Under the pieces are notes generated by a model. That model saw only the letters and a program-made list of their open reading frames with translations. It had not been told where the DNA came from and did no database searches. Source: a virus. Taken from it: a stretch of DNA of 27,271 bases. Each line of letters begins with the position of its first letter. Position 1 is the first letter of the stretch. The stretch spans positions 1 through 27,271 of IMG/VR virus record IMGVR_UViG_3300032240_001630. The stretch is one strand, 5' to 3'. Below, one piece after another: positions 14,850-23,163 of the stretch. The position numbers and the translations under genes were made by a program.

Positions 14850-15349
14850 CGTTTGTTATAAGCAAATAAAATGTTACCTATAAAAGATATGGCTAAAAGT
14901 ATCAATAACCATTTTATCCATTCTGCTTTCTTCTCATTTTTTCGTACATAATTTTGTTGTCCTTCTACACTTTTCTTAAGGATAATCTCGCAACTGCTAT
15001 CTCTGATAACTTTAGTGATTGTTTTGGTAGTTGTTGGAATAGCCACAAACTTGTCTTTATATACTATATATGTCTTAGGCATTGACGGTTTTGTCAAGTA
15101 AAGTGTGTCAATTACTTGAACCGGTTCTGCCTGATCTGGACATTTAATCTCTATGAAATCATATTCAGTTTTGACAGCACTGTCAACATTAGTTTCTTTA
15201 CATGGAAACTTATCTCTCGCAAAGGCTGCGACTGTCTCAGGATAATTCTCATAAGCTTTATTGATGTCTTTATTGGCCTTATTAGAAGTGTAACAACTAC
15301 TCATCATTATTGTTACTACTATCATCAAAAGTTTCTTCATAGATTTCAT
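14846..15349 (-). CDS. unimolecular spanin (u-spanin) candidate
   Basis: A 167-residue protein with both an N-terminal lipoprotein signal and a C-terminal membrane helix. MKSMKKLLMIVVTIMMSSC places the lipobox cysteine at residue 19, the middle 115 residues are polar and periplasmic, and residues 145-163 (WLLILLAISFIGNILFA) form a transmembrane helix followed by YNKR. This topology, outer-membrane lipid anchor plus inner-membrane anchor in one chain, defines u-spanins such as phage T1 gp11, which fuse the two membranes in the last step of lysis. Its place directly before the endolysin agrees. A second ATG at 15340 would drop three residues. The start overlaps the upstream gene by 53 bases. 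Confidence 0.82.
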   Translation of the reverse strand: MKSMKKLLMIVVTIMMSSCYTSNKANKDINKAYENYPETVAAFARDKFPCKETNVDSAVKTEYDFIEIKCPDQAEPVQVIDTLYLTKPSMPKTYIVYKDKFVAIPTTTKTITKVIRDSSCEIILKKSVEGQQNYVRKNEKKAEWIKWLLILLAISFIGNILFAYNKR

Positions 15350-15572
15350 TAATATAGTGTGATAATATTCTTAGTGATTGTCTTTTTATTTTCTTTATCC
15401 GGTTTTCATCAGTCTTGCTAAGTATTGCCGTATCGATATTATCTATGGCAGCCATAGCATTAACTGCAGATGTGATATAATCATGAGATGTAGATAATGC
15501 AATCTCACCATCATACTCCATTTCTTCTTCAGCAGAAGTGACCGTTTCTTGTATTATGACTTTTTCACTCAT
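15297..15572 (-). CDS. small acidic protein in lysis region, unknown function
   Basis: A 91-residue acidic protein, no membrane segment. N-terminal SEKVIIQETVTSAEEEMEYDGE is followed by helices (YITSAVNAMAAIDNIDTAIL, and KKIKRQSLRILSHYINEIYEE) and an Asp/Asn-rich tail. I do not recognise a family. It lies between the metallophosphoesterase and the spanin and overlaps the spanin start by 53 bases, so it is expressed with the lysis genes and may be a regulator or chaperone of that step (inference). Confidence 0.7.
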   Translation of the reverse strand: MSEKVIIQETVTSAEEEMEYDGEIALSTSHDYITSAVNAMAAIDNIDTAILSKTDENRIKKIKRQSLRILSHYINEIYEETFDDSSNNNDE

Positions 15573-15594
15573 AACTTAAAGTTACGATATTTTA

Positions 15595-16581
15595 TTAATG
15601 AAGCTTGCCGTTTACTATTTGGTAATTCTTAACACTATAGTCAGCATTGGACTCAACTAGGATATGAGCAAAGCCATGCTGAGCATTGCTGACCATTGGT
15701 GAGTAGTTAGGTTTTAGCTCACAGAGACATCCTGTACTCCAGCAACTAATTATCTTTCCATCTAAGTCAACTTCAGGATGATGTGACGCTCTATGTAGGT
15801 GACCAACTATAAGGCTCTGTTTTGCCCTTAAAAACGCTCCTCGTGATGGATTAACTGGTGTAAATACTCCTTTGAAGATATGATGGCCATGAGTGATGGA
15901 TAATTTACCAGCCTTAACTAAAGTTTTATCATCCAATATTTTTACTTTTACAGAATTAAGTTGCAAACGCTCTTCTAGTTGGAAGTATTCATCATCCCAT
16001 ATCTCACGAACTTTCATTAGTAAAAATTTCTCCCACCGGATGCAATGGTTACCTTTTAGCCAGTAGATGGCAGCATCAGGGAAAGCAGCACGAAGAGAGA
16101 CAAGAAATTGCTTTGTAGCATCAAACTCCTGCTTTACACTTCGCTTCTTAGGATCAGTCTCAAATCTACTCACCTGGTGATTGTCTATTAGGTCACCATT
16201 GATAAATATTGTATTGACATTATTTGCTTTACCATAATCTAAAGCAATGGTTACTGCTTGAATATTATGGTAAGGGATATGTAGGTCAGAGATAAGCAAT
16301 ATGTTATTACAAGCTTTCGGTAAAACAAAAGCCTCACGTTTTTCTTCGTGAGACTCAGGTAGGTTATATGGATTTAGCGGCTTTGGTTCTGTCTTAAACT
16401 CTTTTGCAAAGCTCCGATTTTTTTTGCCAGCATTACCAGTGCAATATCTAATGATTGATCTTACATCTTCAATATCTTTAAATGCAAGATTATTCTCAGA
16501 ATATATTATTCTGGCTAGTTTTAAATTAGGGTAGTCAGGATACTTTTTAAGGTAATCCTGACAAATATTTTTTTTAGTCAT
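15595..16581 (-). CDS. calcineurin-like metallophosphoesterase
   Basis: Metal-dependent phosphoesterase (328 residues). All motifs of the superfamily are present: SDLHIPYH with Asp99 and His101, NGDLID with Asp130 and Asp133, GNHC with Asn178 and His179, THGHH around 231-234, and GHLHRA with His261 and His263. The first 90 residues form a separate helical domain (KNICQDYLKKYPDYPNLKLA, DIEDVRSIIRY) that looks like a DNA-binding or substrate-recognition helix set, not part of the catalytic fold. The usual Asp/Glu after GNH is Cys here. The substrate is unknown; it could be nucleic acid, a nucleotide or a cell-wall intermediate. It lies between the holin-like and spanin genes. Confidence 0.93.
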   Translation of the reverse strand: MTKKNICQDYLKKYPDYPNLKLARIIYSENNLAFKDIEDVRSIIRYCTGNAGKKNRSFAKEFKTEPKPLNPYNLPESHEEKREAFVLPKACNNILLISDLHIPYHNIQAVTIALDYGKANNVNTIFINGDLIDNHQVSRFETDPKKRSVKQEFDATKQFLVSLRAAFPDAAIYWLKGNHCIRWEKFLLMKVREIWDDEYFQLEERLQLNSVKVKILDDKTLVKAGKLSITHGHHIFKGVFTPVNPSRGAFLRAKQSLIVGHLHRASHHPEVDLDGKIISCWSTGCLCELKPNYSPMVSNAQHGFAHILVESNADYSVKNYQIVNGKLH

Positions 16582-16588
16582 TGGGTAG

Positions 16589-16816
16589 TTACGATGGATC
16601 CTTCTTCAAGAACTCATCATTTGAATTGGTAAGCAAATTCTTCGTTATATATGCAAACGCTGCTGATAAGGCAGCAATTGTAATAGCTTTCCAATCAAAT
16701 TGTACTGAGCCACTTTGTATTGTCGAATAAGCAGCTGTAATGATACCTGTTAATACTGCAATGACCAAACCTTTTACAAAATCTGCTTTGTTGAGAGTAA
16801 ACAATGATGACTTCAT
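16589..16816 (-). CDS. holin-like membrane protein
   Basis: A 75-residue protein with two hydrophobic segments (residues 15-31, GLVIAVLTGIITAAYS; and 44-60, AITIAALSAAFAYITK) separated by a short polar turn GSVQFDW, and a charged C-terminus ending FLKKDPS. Size and topology are those of class II holins, and similar short proteins with the LVIAVLTGIIT... FDWKAI layout occur before lysis genes in Bacteroidota phages. It follows another two-helix protein after one base. One of the pair could be the holin and the other its antiholin or a pinholin. Identification rests on topology and context. Confidence 0.7.
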   Translation of the reverse strand: MKSSLFTLNKADFVKGLVIAVLTGIITAAYSTIQSGSVQFDWKAITIAALSAAFAYITKNLLTNSNDEFLKKDPS

Positions 16817-16817
16817 A

Positions 16818-17036
16818 TTATTTTATTTTTTTGGTTGCGTAGTAATAGTATCTAACTGCGAAGATACCAGATAGGATAGCCACGATAGAACCAATCAAGG
16901 TAGCTATAGGCTGAATATCAGATGCAACCATGCAATAAGTAGCTGAAAAGATACTAATTAAAGTACTAGAGAAACCTACATATGGATGATTATCAGGCTG
17001 ATTTTCCATGTTGCTAAAGTTACTTAAATTTTGCAT
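16818..17036 (-). CDS. second holin-like two-helix membrane protein
   Basis: I choose the ATG at 17036 (72 residues); the frame extends three codons to a TTG. After a polar N-terminus (QNLSNFSNMENQPDNHPYV) come two hydrophobic helices (FSSTLISIFSATYCMVA; IATLIGSIVAILSGIFAVRYY) and a basic tail ATKKIK. This is holin topology. It precedes the other holin-like gene, which suggests a holin/antiholin pair. No dual-start motif is obvious. Confidence 0.65.
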   Translation of the reverse strand: MQNLSNFSNMENQPDNHPYVGFSSTLISIFSATYCMVASDIQPIATLIGSIVAILSGIFAVRYYYYATKKIK

Positions 17037-17058
17037 AATAACCAATAATATCCAATTA

Positions 17059-17208
17059 TCATGCCACCTCTTGTTTGCTTAGTTCTGTAACGATAGTCTG
17101 GAATGCCATTGCTATCATATTTGCCTCTTGCATATTATTAGCTATTCCCTTCTGAATACTGTTATCTAATGCAACTTTTAAAATCTGTAGAGCTTGTTCT
17201 TTGGTCAT
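17059..17208 (-). CDS. 49-residue helical protein, unknown function
   Basis: A short gene, hand-translated. It begins MTKEQALQILKVALDNSIQ and ends in TELSKQEVA and TGA, with a helical, amphipathic pattern rich in Ala, Met and Gln and no membrane helix. It lies between the tail fibre gene (three bases away) and the holin-like genes. The compact fit in an otherwise gapless operon and its regular helix pattern support it being real. Function unknown. Confidence 0.6.
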   Translation of the reverse strand: MTKEQALQILKVALDNSIQKGIANNMQEANMIAMAFQTIVTELSKQEVA

Positions 17209-17210
17209 AA

Positions 17211-18392
17211 TTAAATTTTGTGTAAAGGTATTGTAAATTGTTCTCCATTTACAAATATCTTAATTCCAAATCCTGAAAAATTACCTGTATCTACATCTTT
17301 TAAATTATCTGATGCAATTATATATTGACCATTATCATCAACTCCTAAATAAGTTCCATTATTTCTTATATCACTATCACCTAAGAGTGATTGATTGGTA
17401 TTTGAATTTAATTGCAATCCAGCATTTCCTGAATAAGCATAAATTTGATTTGTTGAATAAATTTCAACAATACCATTGCTAACTTTTACAACATTATCTA
17501 AAACTGTATAATTTCCTAAAAAAGATTCATTATTGATAAAATCTAATTTTAAACCATTTTCAGCTCCTCTAGTTGTTGTTTTTATTATTGAATTAAAATC
17601 ATCAACCTCTAATATTGTTTGATTTCCAGATGTATTATAATCACCTAATTTTATATTAATATCATCAAGCTGCATATTCAAACCCCTATTAAACTTAGCG
17701 TTAAATGGAGTACAAATTAATACAGAAGCATTACTATTACCAATATCCCCAAACGAATATCTTTCACCTGCAAAATCTAATTCAAAACCAGTATAGATTT
17801 TTTGATTAGAAGGATTAATAAAGGCAGTTTGAAATACTCCATCAGTTTTATTATCTAAATATGTTGAAATAGTAATACCAGAAAAATAAATTTCATTATT
17901 TGTTAAAGTTAAAGTACTTGCTCCAACTTGTAAAGATGGGATAGATGTACTAATTCTCATTGTCGGTTTTCTATTATCCCCATAAGTATCTAAACTTATT
18001 TGAGATGATTGACCTAAATCATTAGTTGATAACATTAAAAAATTTACAACATTTAAACCATTTAATTGACTTGTTGCCCCCGGAGCATATAATTGAATTA
18101 ATCCTTGAGCTGCAGGAGATACACCATTTTGAACAGTTGCAATAGCACTCCCAAAAATATTACCAAGCTGACATAATCTATTACTAGAATCAACTTTTAT
18201 AAATTTATCAACACTAATATGAGCATTTGCACCTGTTGCTGAATTACCCGTATCTAATACACTTTGTAATGTAGGAGCAGCACCAGCCAAAGCATCCGCT
18301 ATACTTACTTTACGAGTTTCACCAGCTTGAACTATTGGGAATACTTCTGTGCCTGCAATTGTACCTGCTAAATTTAATTCTGATATTTTCAT
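17211..18392 (-). CDS. tail fibre / receptor-binding protein candidate
   Basis: Likely distal tail protein that contacts the host. The 393-residue protein opens with MKISELNLAGTIAGTEVFPI and RKVSIADAL, the well-known N-terminal attachment module of Bacteroidota phage fibres and spikes, followed by LQSVLDTGNSATG. The rest is strand-rich, Asn- and Thr-rich with irregular repeats, as in trimeric fibre shafts, and ends GIKIFVNGEQFTIPLHKI. No enzymatic motif or intramolecular chaperone was recognised. It is the last gene of the tail module. The DNA looks even more A/T-rich in codon choice than the head genes, consistent with exchange of fibre genes between phages (qualitative). Confidence 0.75.
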   Translation of the reverse strand: MKISELNLAGTIAGTEVFPIVQAGETRKVSIADALAGAAPTLQSVLDTGNSATGANAHISVDKFIKVDSSNRLCQLGNIFGSAIATVQNGVSPAAQGLIQLYAPGATSQLNGLNVVNFLMLSTNDLGQSSQISLDTYGDNRKPTMRISTSIPSLQVGASTLTLTNNEIYFSGITISTYLDNKTDGVFQTAFINPSNQKIYTGFELDFAGERYSFGDIGNSNASVLICTPFNAKFNRGLNMQLDDINIKLGDYNTSGNQTILEVDDFNSIIKTTTRGAENGLKLDFINNESFLGNYTVLDNVVKVSNGIVEIYSTNQIYAYSGNAGLQLNSNTNQSLLGDSDIRNNGTYLGVDDNGQYIIASDNLKDVDTGNFSGFGIKIFVNGEQFTIPLHKI

Positions 18393-18398
18393 TTTATA

Positions 18399-18485
18399 TT
18401 AATTTTCTGTTGTTAAAGTTACATAATTTTCAGTTGTGATATCTATGCCATTTTCAGTCTGTAATGCTTTGGCTAGCTTTGGCCT
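18399..18485 (-). other. 28-codon open frame directly after the TGA of the tube-fold gene
   Basis: The same reading frame that ends at the TGA (18486-18488) stays open for 28 sense codons to a TAA and encodes RPKLAKALQTENG then IDITTENYVTLTTEN, a protein-like sequence with an internal TTEN repeat. No start codon lies in that stretch. An overlapping ATG (18490-18492) begins MAEGQS in another frame and stops at once. It may be a stop-readthrough tail, a broken small gene, or a single-base assembly error. Confidence 0.4.
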
Positions 18486-19172
18486 TCAGCCATAGGTAAT
18501 ATCAACTAATCCATTACCTTTAAAATTGGCAGTAAATGTAGCCATATTATCAAATGATGCTGTTTCATTGATAGACTCGATATAACCAACACCTCCCTTC
18601 CTTAAGAAATGGCCATCATCATCAGTCTCATAAAACTCAATATTAATACCCTGACCACTGATGATTGAATCATACATATTATCAATGCCATAGGATAATT
18701 CTTGATAGGTTACTGTCGCAGGATCTACTGGTGTAAATGCTGGAACCGGTTCAACTGTAATAATTCTAATTGCTCCTAAATAATCACCATAATTCGCAAC
18801 AGTATAAGTACCATCTGCATTGTCAGTACCACTAACTATTAATGTTCCTCCGATTTTAATGCATAAGCCTGTAGTCTCTAATATGAAGCCTGTAATGGGA
18901 TTTGGGATTGCTGCCTGATAATATCTTGTTAGTCCAACTTGTATAGTTACATCTTTAACATTAACAATACTAACCAACCCTTCAACACTAGCACTCCATG
19001 AAGCTGCACCAGGTACATATGTTCTAAATCTTCCGTTACCAGTGATGGATGTTTCTATCATGTCCTGTTGGATATCAAATGTCACTGATCTACCACAAGC
19101 AATAGGATGATTACACTTATCATTTAAATCATAAAGATATAATACAACATCTTGGCCTTTAACTTTTCCCAT
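18486..19172 (-). CDS. tail tube-fold protein (TP901-1-type pattern), third copy of fold
   Basis: A 228-residue virion protein with the TP901-1 major tail protein pattern: GKVKGQDVVLYLYD, PIACGRSVTFDIQQDMIETS, then GAASWSASVEGLV, and at the end VGYIESINETASFDNMATF with FKGNGLVDI. Between residues about 75 and 165 an extra strand-rich insert (including LIVSGTDNADGTYTVANYGDY) interrupts the fold. It lies downstream of the tape measure and the large distal protein, not next to the tape measure chaperones where the main tube gene sits. That suggests a distal tube/adaptor ring between tube and fibre, as tube-like folds do in Dit and related proteins (inference). Confidence 0.7.
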   Translation of the reverse strand: MGKVKGQDVVLYLYDLNDKCNHPIACGRSVTFDIQQDMIETSITGNGRFRTYVPGAASWSASVEGLVSIVNVKDVTIQVGLTRYYQAAIPNPITGFILETTGLCIKIGGTLIVSGTDNADGTYTVANYGDYLGAIRIITVEPVPAFTPVDPATVTYQELSYGIDNMYDSIISGQGINIEFYETDDDGHFLRKGGVGYIESINETASFDNMATFTANFKGNGLVDITYG

Positions 19173-19177
19173 AATAA

Positions 19178-21487
19178 CTAATTTTCATAAAGGTAATTAA
19201 ATTCATAAAGCCTATTTCCTTTCCATATTCTATATTGAGGAATAATACCATCTACAAATTCAGTCTCAGCTCCATTTAATAACTCGTAAAGTGACAAATC
19301 ACAATTTGCATTTTTATAATCAATTGTAAGCTTACCAACAACAAATCTGAATGAATTAGGAGTTATAGAATTTACAAAGATTGATAATGGTGTAACAAAT
19401 TTATAAGGACCATTACCTTGCAATACTTTCAAATAACTTCCTTCATATTTTGCTCTTGGTCTATATCTCGTAAATAAATATTCCTGAGTAGTTGCTTGAC
19501 CTAAGTTATCATATGTAAATACATCAATAGGAGGAAGTACAACAAATGCTGGATAACCCCAATCATTAGTTATATCTCTAAGTAAATTAGTATAACTGGC
19601 AATATATAAACTGCCCTTTATAGATTGTCTTGGAGAATTATCTAAATAAATATCTTCAGAACTATTATTTTTTATTTCTAATGATTGTGAGTCTGTATGA
19701 GTATGTCCTATAATTTTACCTGAATTATTTATTAGATAAGTAATATTAAAAGTTAAATCTTTGTATAAAGTTTCATCAGCTGAAGGAGTACCACCATTAG
19801 GAGTAGCCTCAGCTAAATAAACATTAACAATACCATCAATAGGAGCTGGATTAGAAATAATATTAACACTTTGCCAATCTAAAGTATTAGCTCCTGCAGG
19901 AGTTGAATATGTGAAACCTAAAGTAGTAGCCCAAGAACCATTATTATGTATAAAATATGTTGTAGTTCCATCTGTAATTGATACTACAAAAACATTATTT
20001 ATTGGACCTGCTTGACTAACACTTGTTCTAAAACTAAAATCAAATTCTATTGAATCTCCTTTAGATAAAGGTATATCACAACTTTTTATTGATCTTGCTG
20101 AATCACCAGTAGCATTTACAACAATAATATTTCTATCTAATTCTTGCTTATAAGTTCTTGATGTAGGATCATTATCATAAGTGATTCTAATAAATCTATC
20201 TGGAATAGGTGAATAAGGTCCATCAAACCAACTATTTAATACATATTCTTTTATTGTGTATAATCCTGAATCATATTGCTGAATTAATGGCCCTAAATCT
20301 TTAGCATTAGAATTACATAATAAATTATCAGGCTGAATATAATTAAATGTCTCTTTAACATACTTATATGGCCTTACAATTGATTTAATAACACCAGTCT
20401 CCATGTCTGAGCCATTCATGAAAATAAAGTCAGAAGTATTGGCTGTATAACCAATTCTTGTGAATGACTCATCATAATAATTGCCTCTTATTGTTGCACC
20501 GGTTCCAGTTGTATAACGATATAACTCATCCCATCTAACCAATGTCCAAGTAGCATTAGATTGAAATAATGAGCAGTTAAATCTTGTCATTATCTGATCT
20601 AAAATATCGTAACAAGTCATCCAGCTATTAGTATCTACTCTAAAAGTTGATGCATCTACAAAAGTATCATCCCATGTGCTTTCAACTGTTCCACCAACAG
20701 GAAATATAGTAATGAAAGAATTAAATGGTATTTCCAATAATGTTGATTTTAAACACAATTTTAAAACATCAATCAATGAGATATACCCAACTAATGGATA
20801 TGGTATAGTATATACAAAATCAAATGTAGTTGGACTATAACTAAAAGTAATAGGTCTATCACATAATACAATCCATCCTGCAGAAAGAACATAAGTAATG
20901 CCTAAACATACAAAATTATAAGTAGTAGTACCATTTACTAATTGGAATGCATCACCAGGTTTAAGTACTGATATTCTTGAATCAAAAGAAGAAAATGAAT
21001 TACCAAAAAATACTGGACTAACTTTTTGTGCAATCAATCCACTTTCAGTTGTAGGTACAGTTGTAATTACTGCAGCTCTATCTAATGTTATATCCTTAAG
21101 TATTCCTAATCCATCTGTAAAAGTCAATTTTATCTCATGATTAAAATCTAATTGTATTTCAGAGCAATCATCTTGTAATAAATAACCTTTGAATAAAAAT
21201 TGATCAGTATTAATACATTTAAACTCAACATAGAAATAACTGTCATCTTCAGAATAGAAATTTGTTAACCTTACGCCAGTTGAATTAGTAATTATAGATA
21301 CGTTCAAAGTACAACCTCTAATAGGAGTATATGGATCATCTTCTTGCCATTCTTGAATAACAGGATTAGCACTCAATAAAAGTTCTGATACTGCACCTGT
21401 ATAACCCTTCTGATAAATGTCTACCTGGTAGCTTTGTAATGGCTTAAAACTATCAAACTGTGATGTATATTTTATTCCGTATGACAT
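19178..21487 (-). CDS. large distal tail / baseplate protein
   Basis: A 769-residue structural protein following the tape measure, the position of distal tail (Dit) and tail-associated (Tal/hub) proteins. The N-terminal 130 residues (GIKYTSQFDSF, YQVDIYQKGYTG, then RGCTLNVSII and FYVEFKC) form strands like a tail-tip ring; the centre is long and strand-rich; the C-terminal part has TTQEYLFTRYRPRAKYEG. No lysozyme or peptidase motif was recognised. Its stop lies five bases before the next gene's start and its ATG overlaps the tape measure's last codon. The family is common in Bacteroidota siphophages but is usually unnamed, so the specific role is inferred from order. Confidence 0.72.
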   Translation of the reverse strand: MSYGIKYTSQFDSFKPLQSYQVDIYQKGYTGAVSELLLSANPVIQEWQEDDPYTPIRGCTLNVSIITNSTGVRLTNFYSEDDSYFYVEFKCINTDQFLFKGYLLQDDCSEIQLDFNHEIKLTFTDGLGILKDITLDRAAVITTVPTTESGLIAQKVSPVFFGNSFSSFDSRISVLKPGDAFQLVNGTTTYNFVCLGITYVLSAGWIVLCDRPITFSYSPTTFDFVYTIPYPLVGYISLIDVLKLCLKSTLLEIPFNSFITIFPVGGTVESTWDDTFVDASTFRVDTNSWMTCYDILDQIMTRFNCSLFQSNATWTLVRWDELYRYTTGTGATIRGNYYDESFTRIGYTANTSDFIFMNGSDMETGVIKSIVRPYKYVKETFNYIQPDNLLCNSNAKDLGPLIQQYDSGLYTIKEYVLNSWFDGPYSPIPDRFIRITYDNDPTSRTYKQELDRNIIVVNATGDSARSIKSCDIPLSKGDSIEFDFSFRTSVSQAGPINNVFVVSITDGTTTYFIHNNGSWATTLGFTYSTPAGANTLDWQSVNIISNPAPIDGIVNVYLAEATPNGGTPSADETLYKDLTFNITYLINNSGKIIGHTHTDSQSLEIKNNSSEDIYLDNSPRQSIKGSLYIASYTNLLRDITNDWGYPAFVVLPPIDVFTYDNLGQATTQEYLFTRYRPRAKYEGSYLKVLQGNGPYKFVTPLSIFVNSITPNSFRFVVGKLTIDYKNANCDLSLYELLNGAETEFVDGIIPQYRIWKGNRLYEFNYLYEN

Positions 21488-23163
21488 TATGTAGTGCGAC
21501 CATAAGTCTGGCCATATTTTTTATTGCTGAAATAAATATCTTGACCTCTAAGCATTCCAAATACCTCAATTTGTCCTCCAATTCCTCCCATCATTTGTGA
21601 TGTTTGTGCTGCAGGTATTACCTGAGAACCACGAGGCAAATTAATCATCTCTGGTCCTCTCTCACCCACTAAAGCCATACCACCAGGAGCATAACGTGTA
21701 CCAACTGCAAATCTTTGCTTAGATGTTGTTTTTTGAATGGCTGATCCTAATGCTGCTAAAGCAATACCTACAGCTATTGCTGCGAATGGATTGATTAAAA
21801 TATTATTCAAAGCTATTTTTGCTACAAGTGCTAAAGTACCAATTTTAATTAATTCCTTACCAAGTGATTCTATAACACCACCAAGAGCATTAAAAACACC
21901 TCTAAATGCATCTCCAAATGAAATACCACCAGTGATAGCTTGACTTAATATACTAGCAAATGAATTACCAATACTAACTGCAGAATCTTGTAAAAAACTT
22001 TCTATTGCATTAGTTATTTCAATTAAACCTGTTTTAGCTGGAAGAAATTTAATAGGTAGTTCTACATATTTTGGAAGAGTAATCTTAGATAAATCTTTAG
22101 CAATTTGGTCTTGTATCTTTTTATCTGAAATTACTATTGGTAAAACCTTAACCGGTTTGAATTTTAACTCACGCTCAAATGCTGGTTGATTCTTTTTTAA
22201 CTCATCTAATCTTCTCTGTTCAGCTGCTCTTAATGCTTCAAGTTTTAGCTTAGCTATTTCAATGTTCTGATAATATCCATAATAAACATCTCTTTGCTTA
22301 GCAACTGCTTTAGAAGCATCAATGACATTTTGTATGTAAGCTTTTTGCTCATCAGTAAAACCACTAAGATTAGCTGAACTAACATTTGTTAAATCACCTA
22401 ATTTAGAAACTGCATCAGCAAATTTATTTGTAGAATCAAATGAACCTTGTTGAGTTTGAGTAAATGAATATAAAGCTGCTTGAGCATCGTTAAGATCTTT
22501 CTTAGCATGTTGAAACTCTATGTTAGCTGATGCCTGCTCATACCCTAACTGTGTAATATCTAATTGTGCTAACTTAACATCAGTTGTGAATCCTTTTCCA
22601 AACTGAATATCAAATTTTAGTGTTTGATATTCTTTAATATAATTAAGTTGAGTCGTAAGAGTCTTTAAATCATCACCTAGATATTTAATATCAGATGATA
22701 AGTTTCTAGTTGATTCATCCATTGAATCAATAGAACTTTTAGCTGTACCACTTCCTCTTGTCCATGCACTGAATCCAATCTGAGCAAATGTAATGGCTGT
22801 AGTAACTGCTGCAAAAGCAAGTGATAAACCTGCTGGACCAGTTAAAGCTCCTATTAAATTATCTTTTAAAGAACCTCCTGTTGTTGCTGCTTCTTTTTTA
22901 GCATAACCTAATGAATCAATAAATGGCTGGATGTTATTTGCAATACCTATAAAACCATAAGCAGAATCTGAGACTATTCTGCCTAAATTGGTAACAGCAT
23001 TTGATGCTGCACCAGTTGAAGCTTTTAAATCATTTCCTAAAGCTTTGCCAGCCTTTGTTGCTGCTTCAGATGTCTGAGTTAAAGATTTAGCTGTACTATC
23101 TAATGCCTTATTTACTTGGTCAAATCCAACCGCTGACGCTACTATCTTTATATCTTCAGCCAT
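21487..23163 (-). CDS. tail tape measure protein
   Basis: Determines tail length and is ejected ahead of the DNA. The 558-residue protein has an Ala/Lys/Ser-rich helical N-terminus (SVGF-like start, then long coils with KSLTQTSEAATKAGKAL), hydrophobic membrane-active segments at about 107-125 and 440-475 (LALVAKIALNNILINPFAAI part), a coiled middle, and the classic C-terminal block RYAPGGMALVGERGPEMINL then PRGSQVIPA. At about 1.5 angstrom per residue it predicts a short tail of roughly 80-85 nm. The gene starts eight bases before the end of the frameshifted chaperone gene, the standard order. Confidence 0.93.
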   Translation of the reverse strand: MAEDIKIVASAVGFDQVNKALDSTAKSLTQTSEAATKAGKALGNDLKASTGAASNAVTNLGRIVSDSAYGFIGIANNIQPFIDSLGYAKKEAATTGGSLKDNLIGALTGPAGLSLAFAAVTTAITFAQIGFSAWTRGSGTAKSSIDSMDESTRNLSSDIKYLGDDLKTLTTQLNYIKEYQTLKFDIQFGKGFTTDVKLAQLDITQLGYEQASANIEFQHAKKDLNDAQAALYSFTQTQQGSFDSTNKFADAVSKLGDLTNVSSANLSGFTDEQKAYIQNVIDASKAVAKQRDVYYGYYQNIEIAKLKLEALRAAEQRRLDELKKNQPAFERELKFKPVKVLPIVISDKKIQDQIAKDLSKITLPKYVELPIKFLPAKTGLIEITNAIESFLQDSAVSIGNSFASILSQAITGGISFGDAFRGVFNALGGVIESLGKELIKIGTLALVAKIALNNILINPFAAIAVGIALAALGSAIQKTTSKQRFAVGTRYAPGGMALVGERGPEMINLPRGSQVIPAAQTSQMMGGIGGQIEVFGMLRGQDIYFSNKKYGQTYGRTT

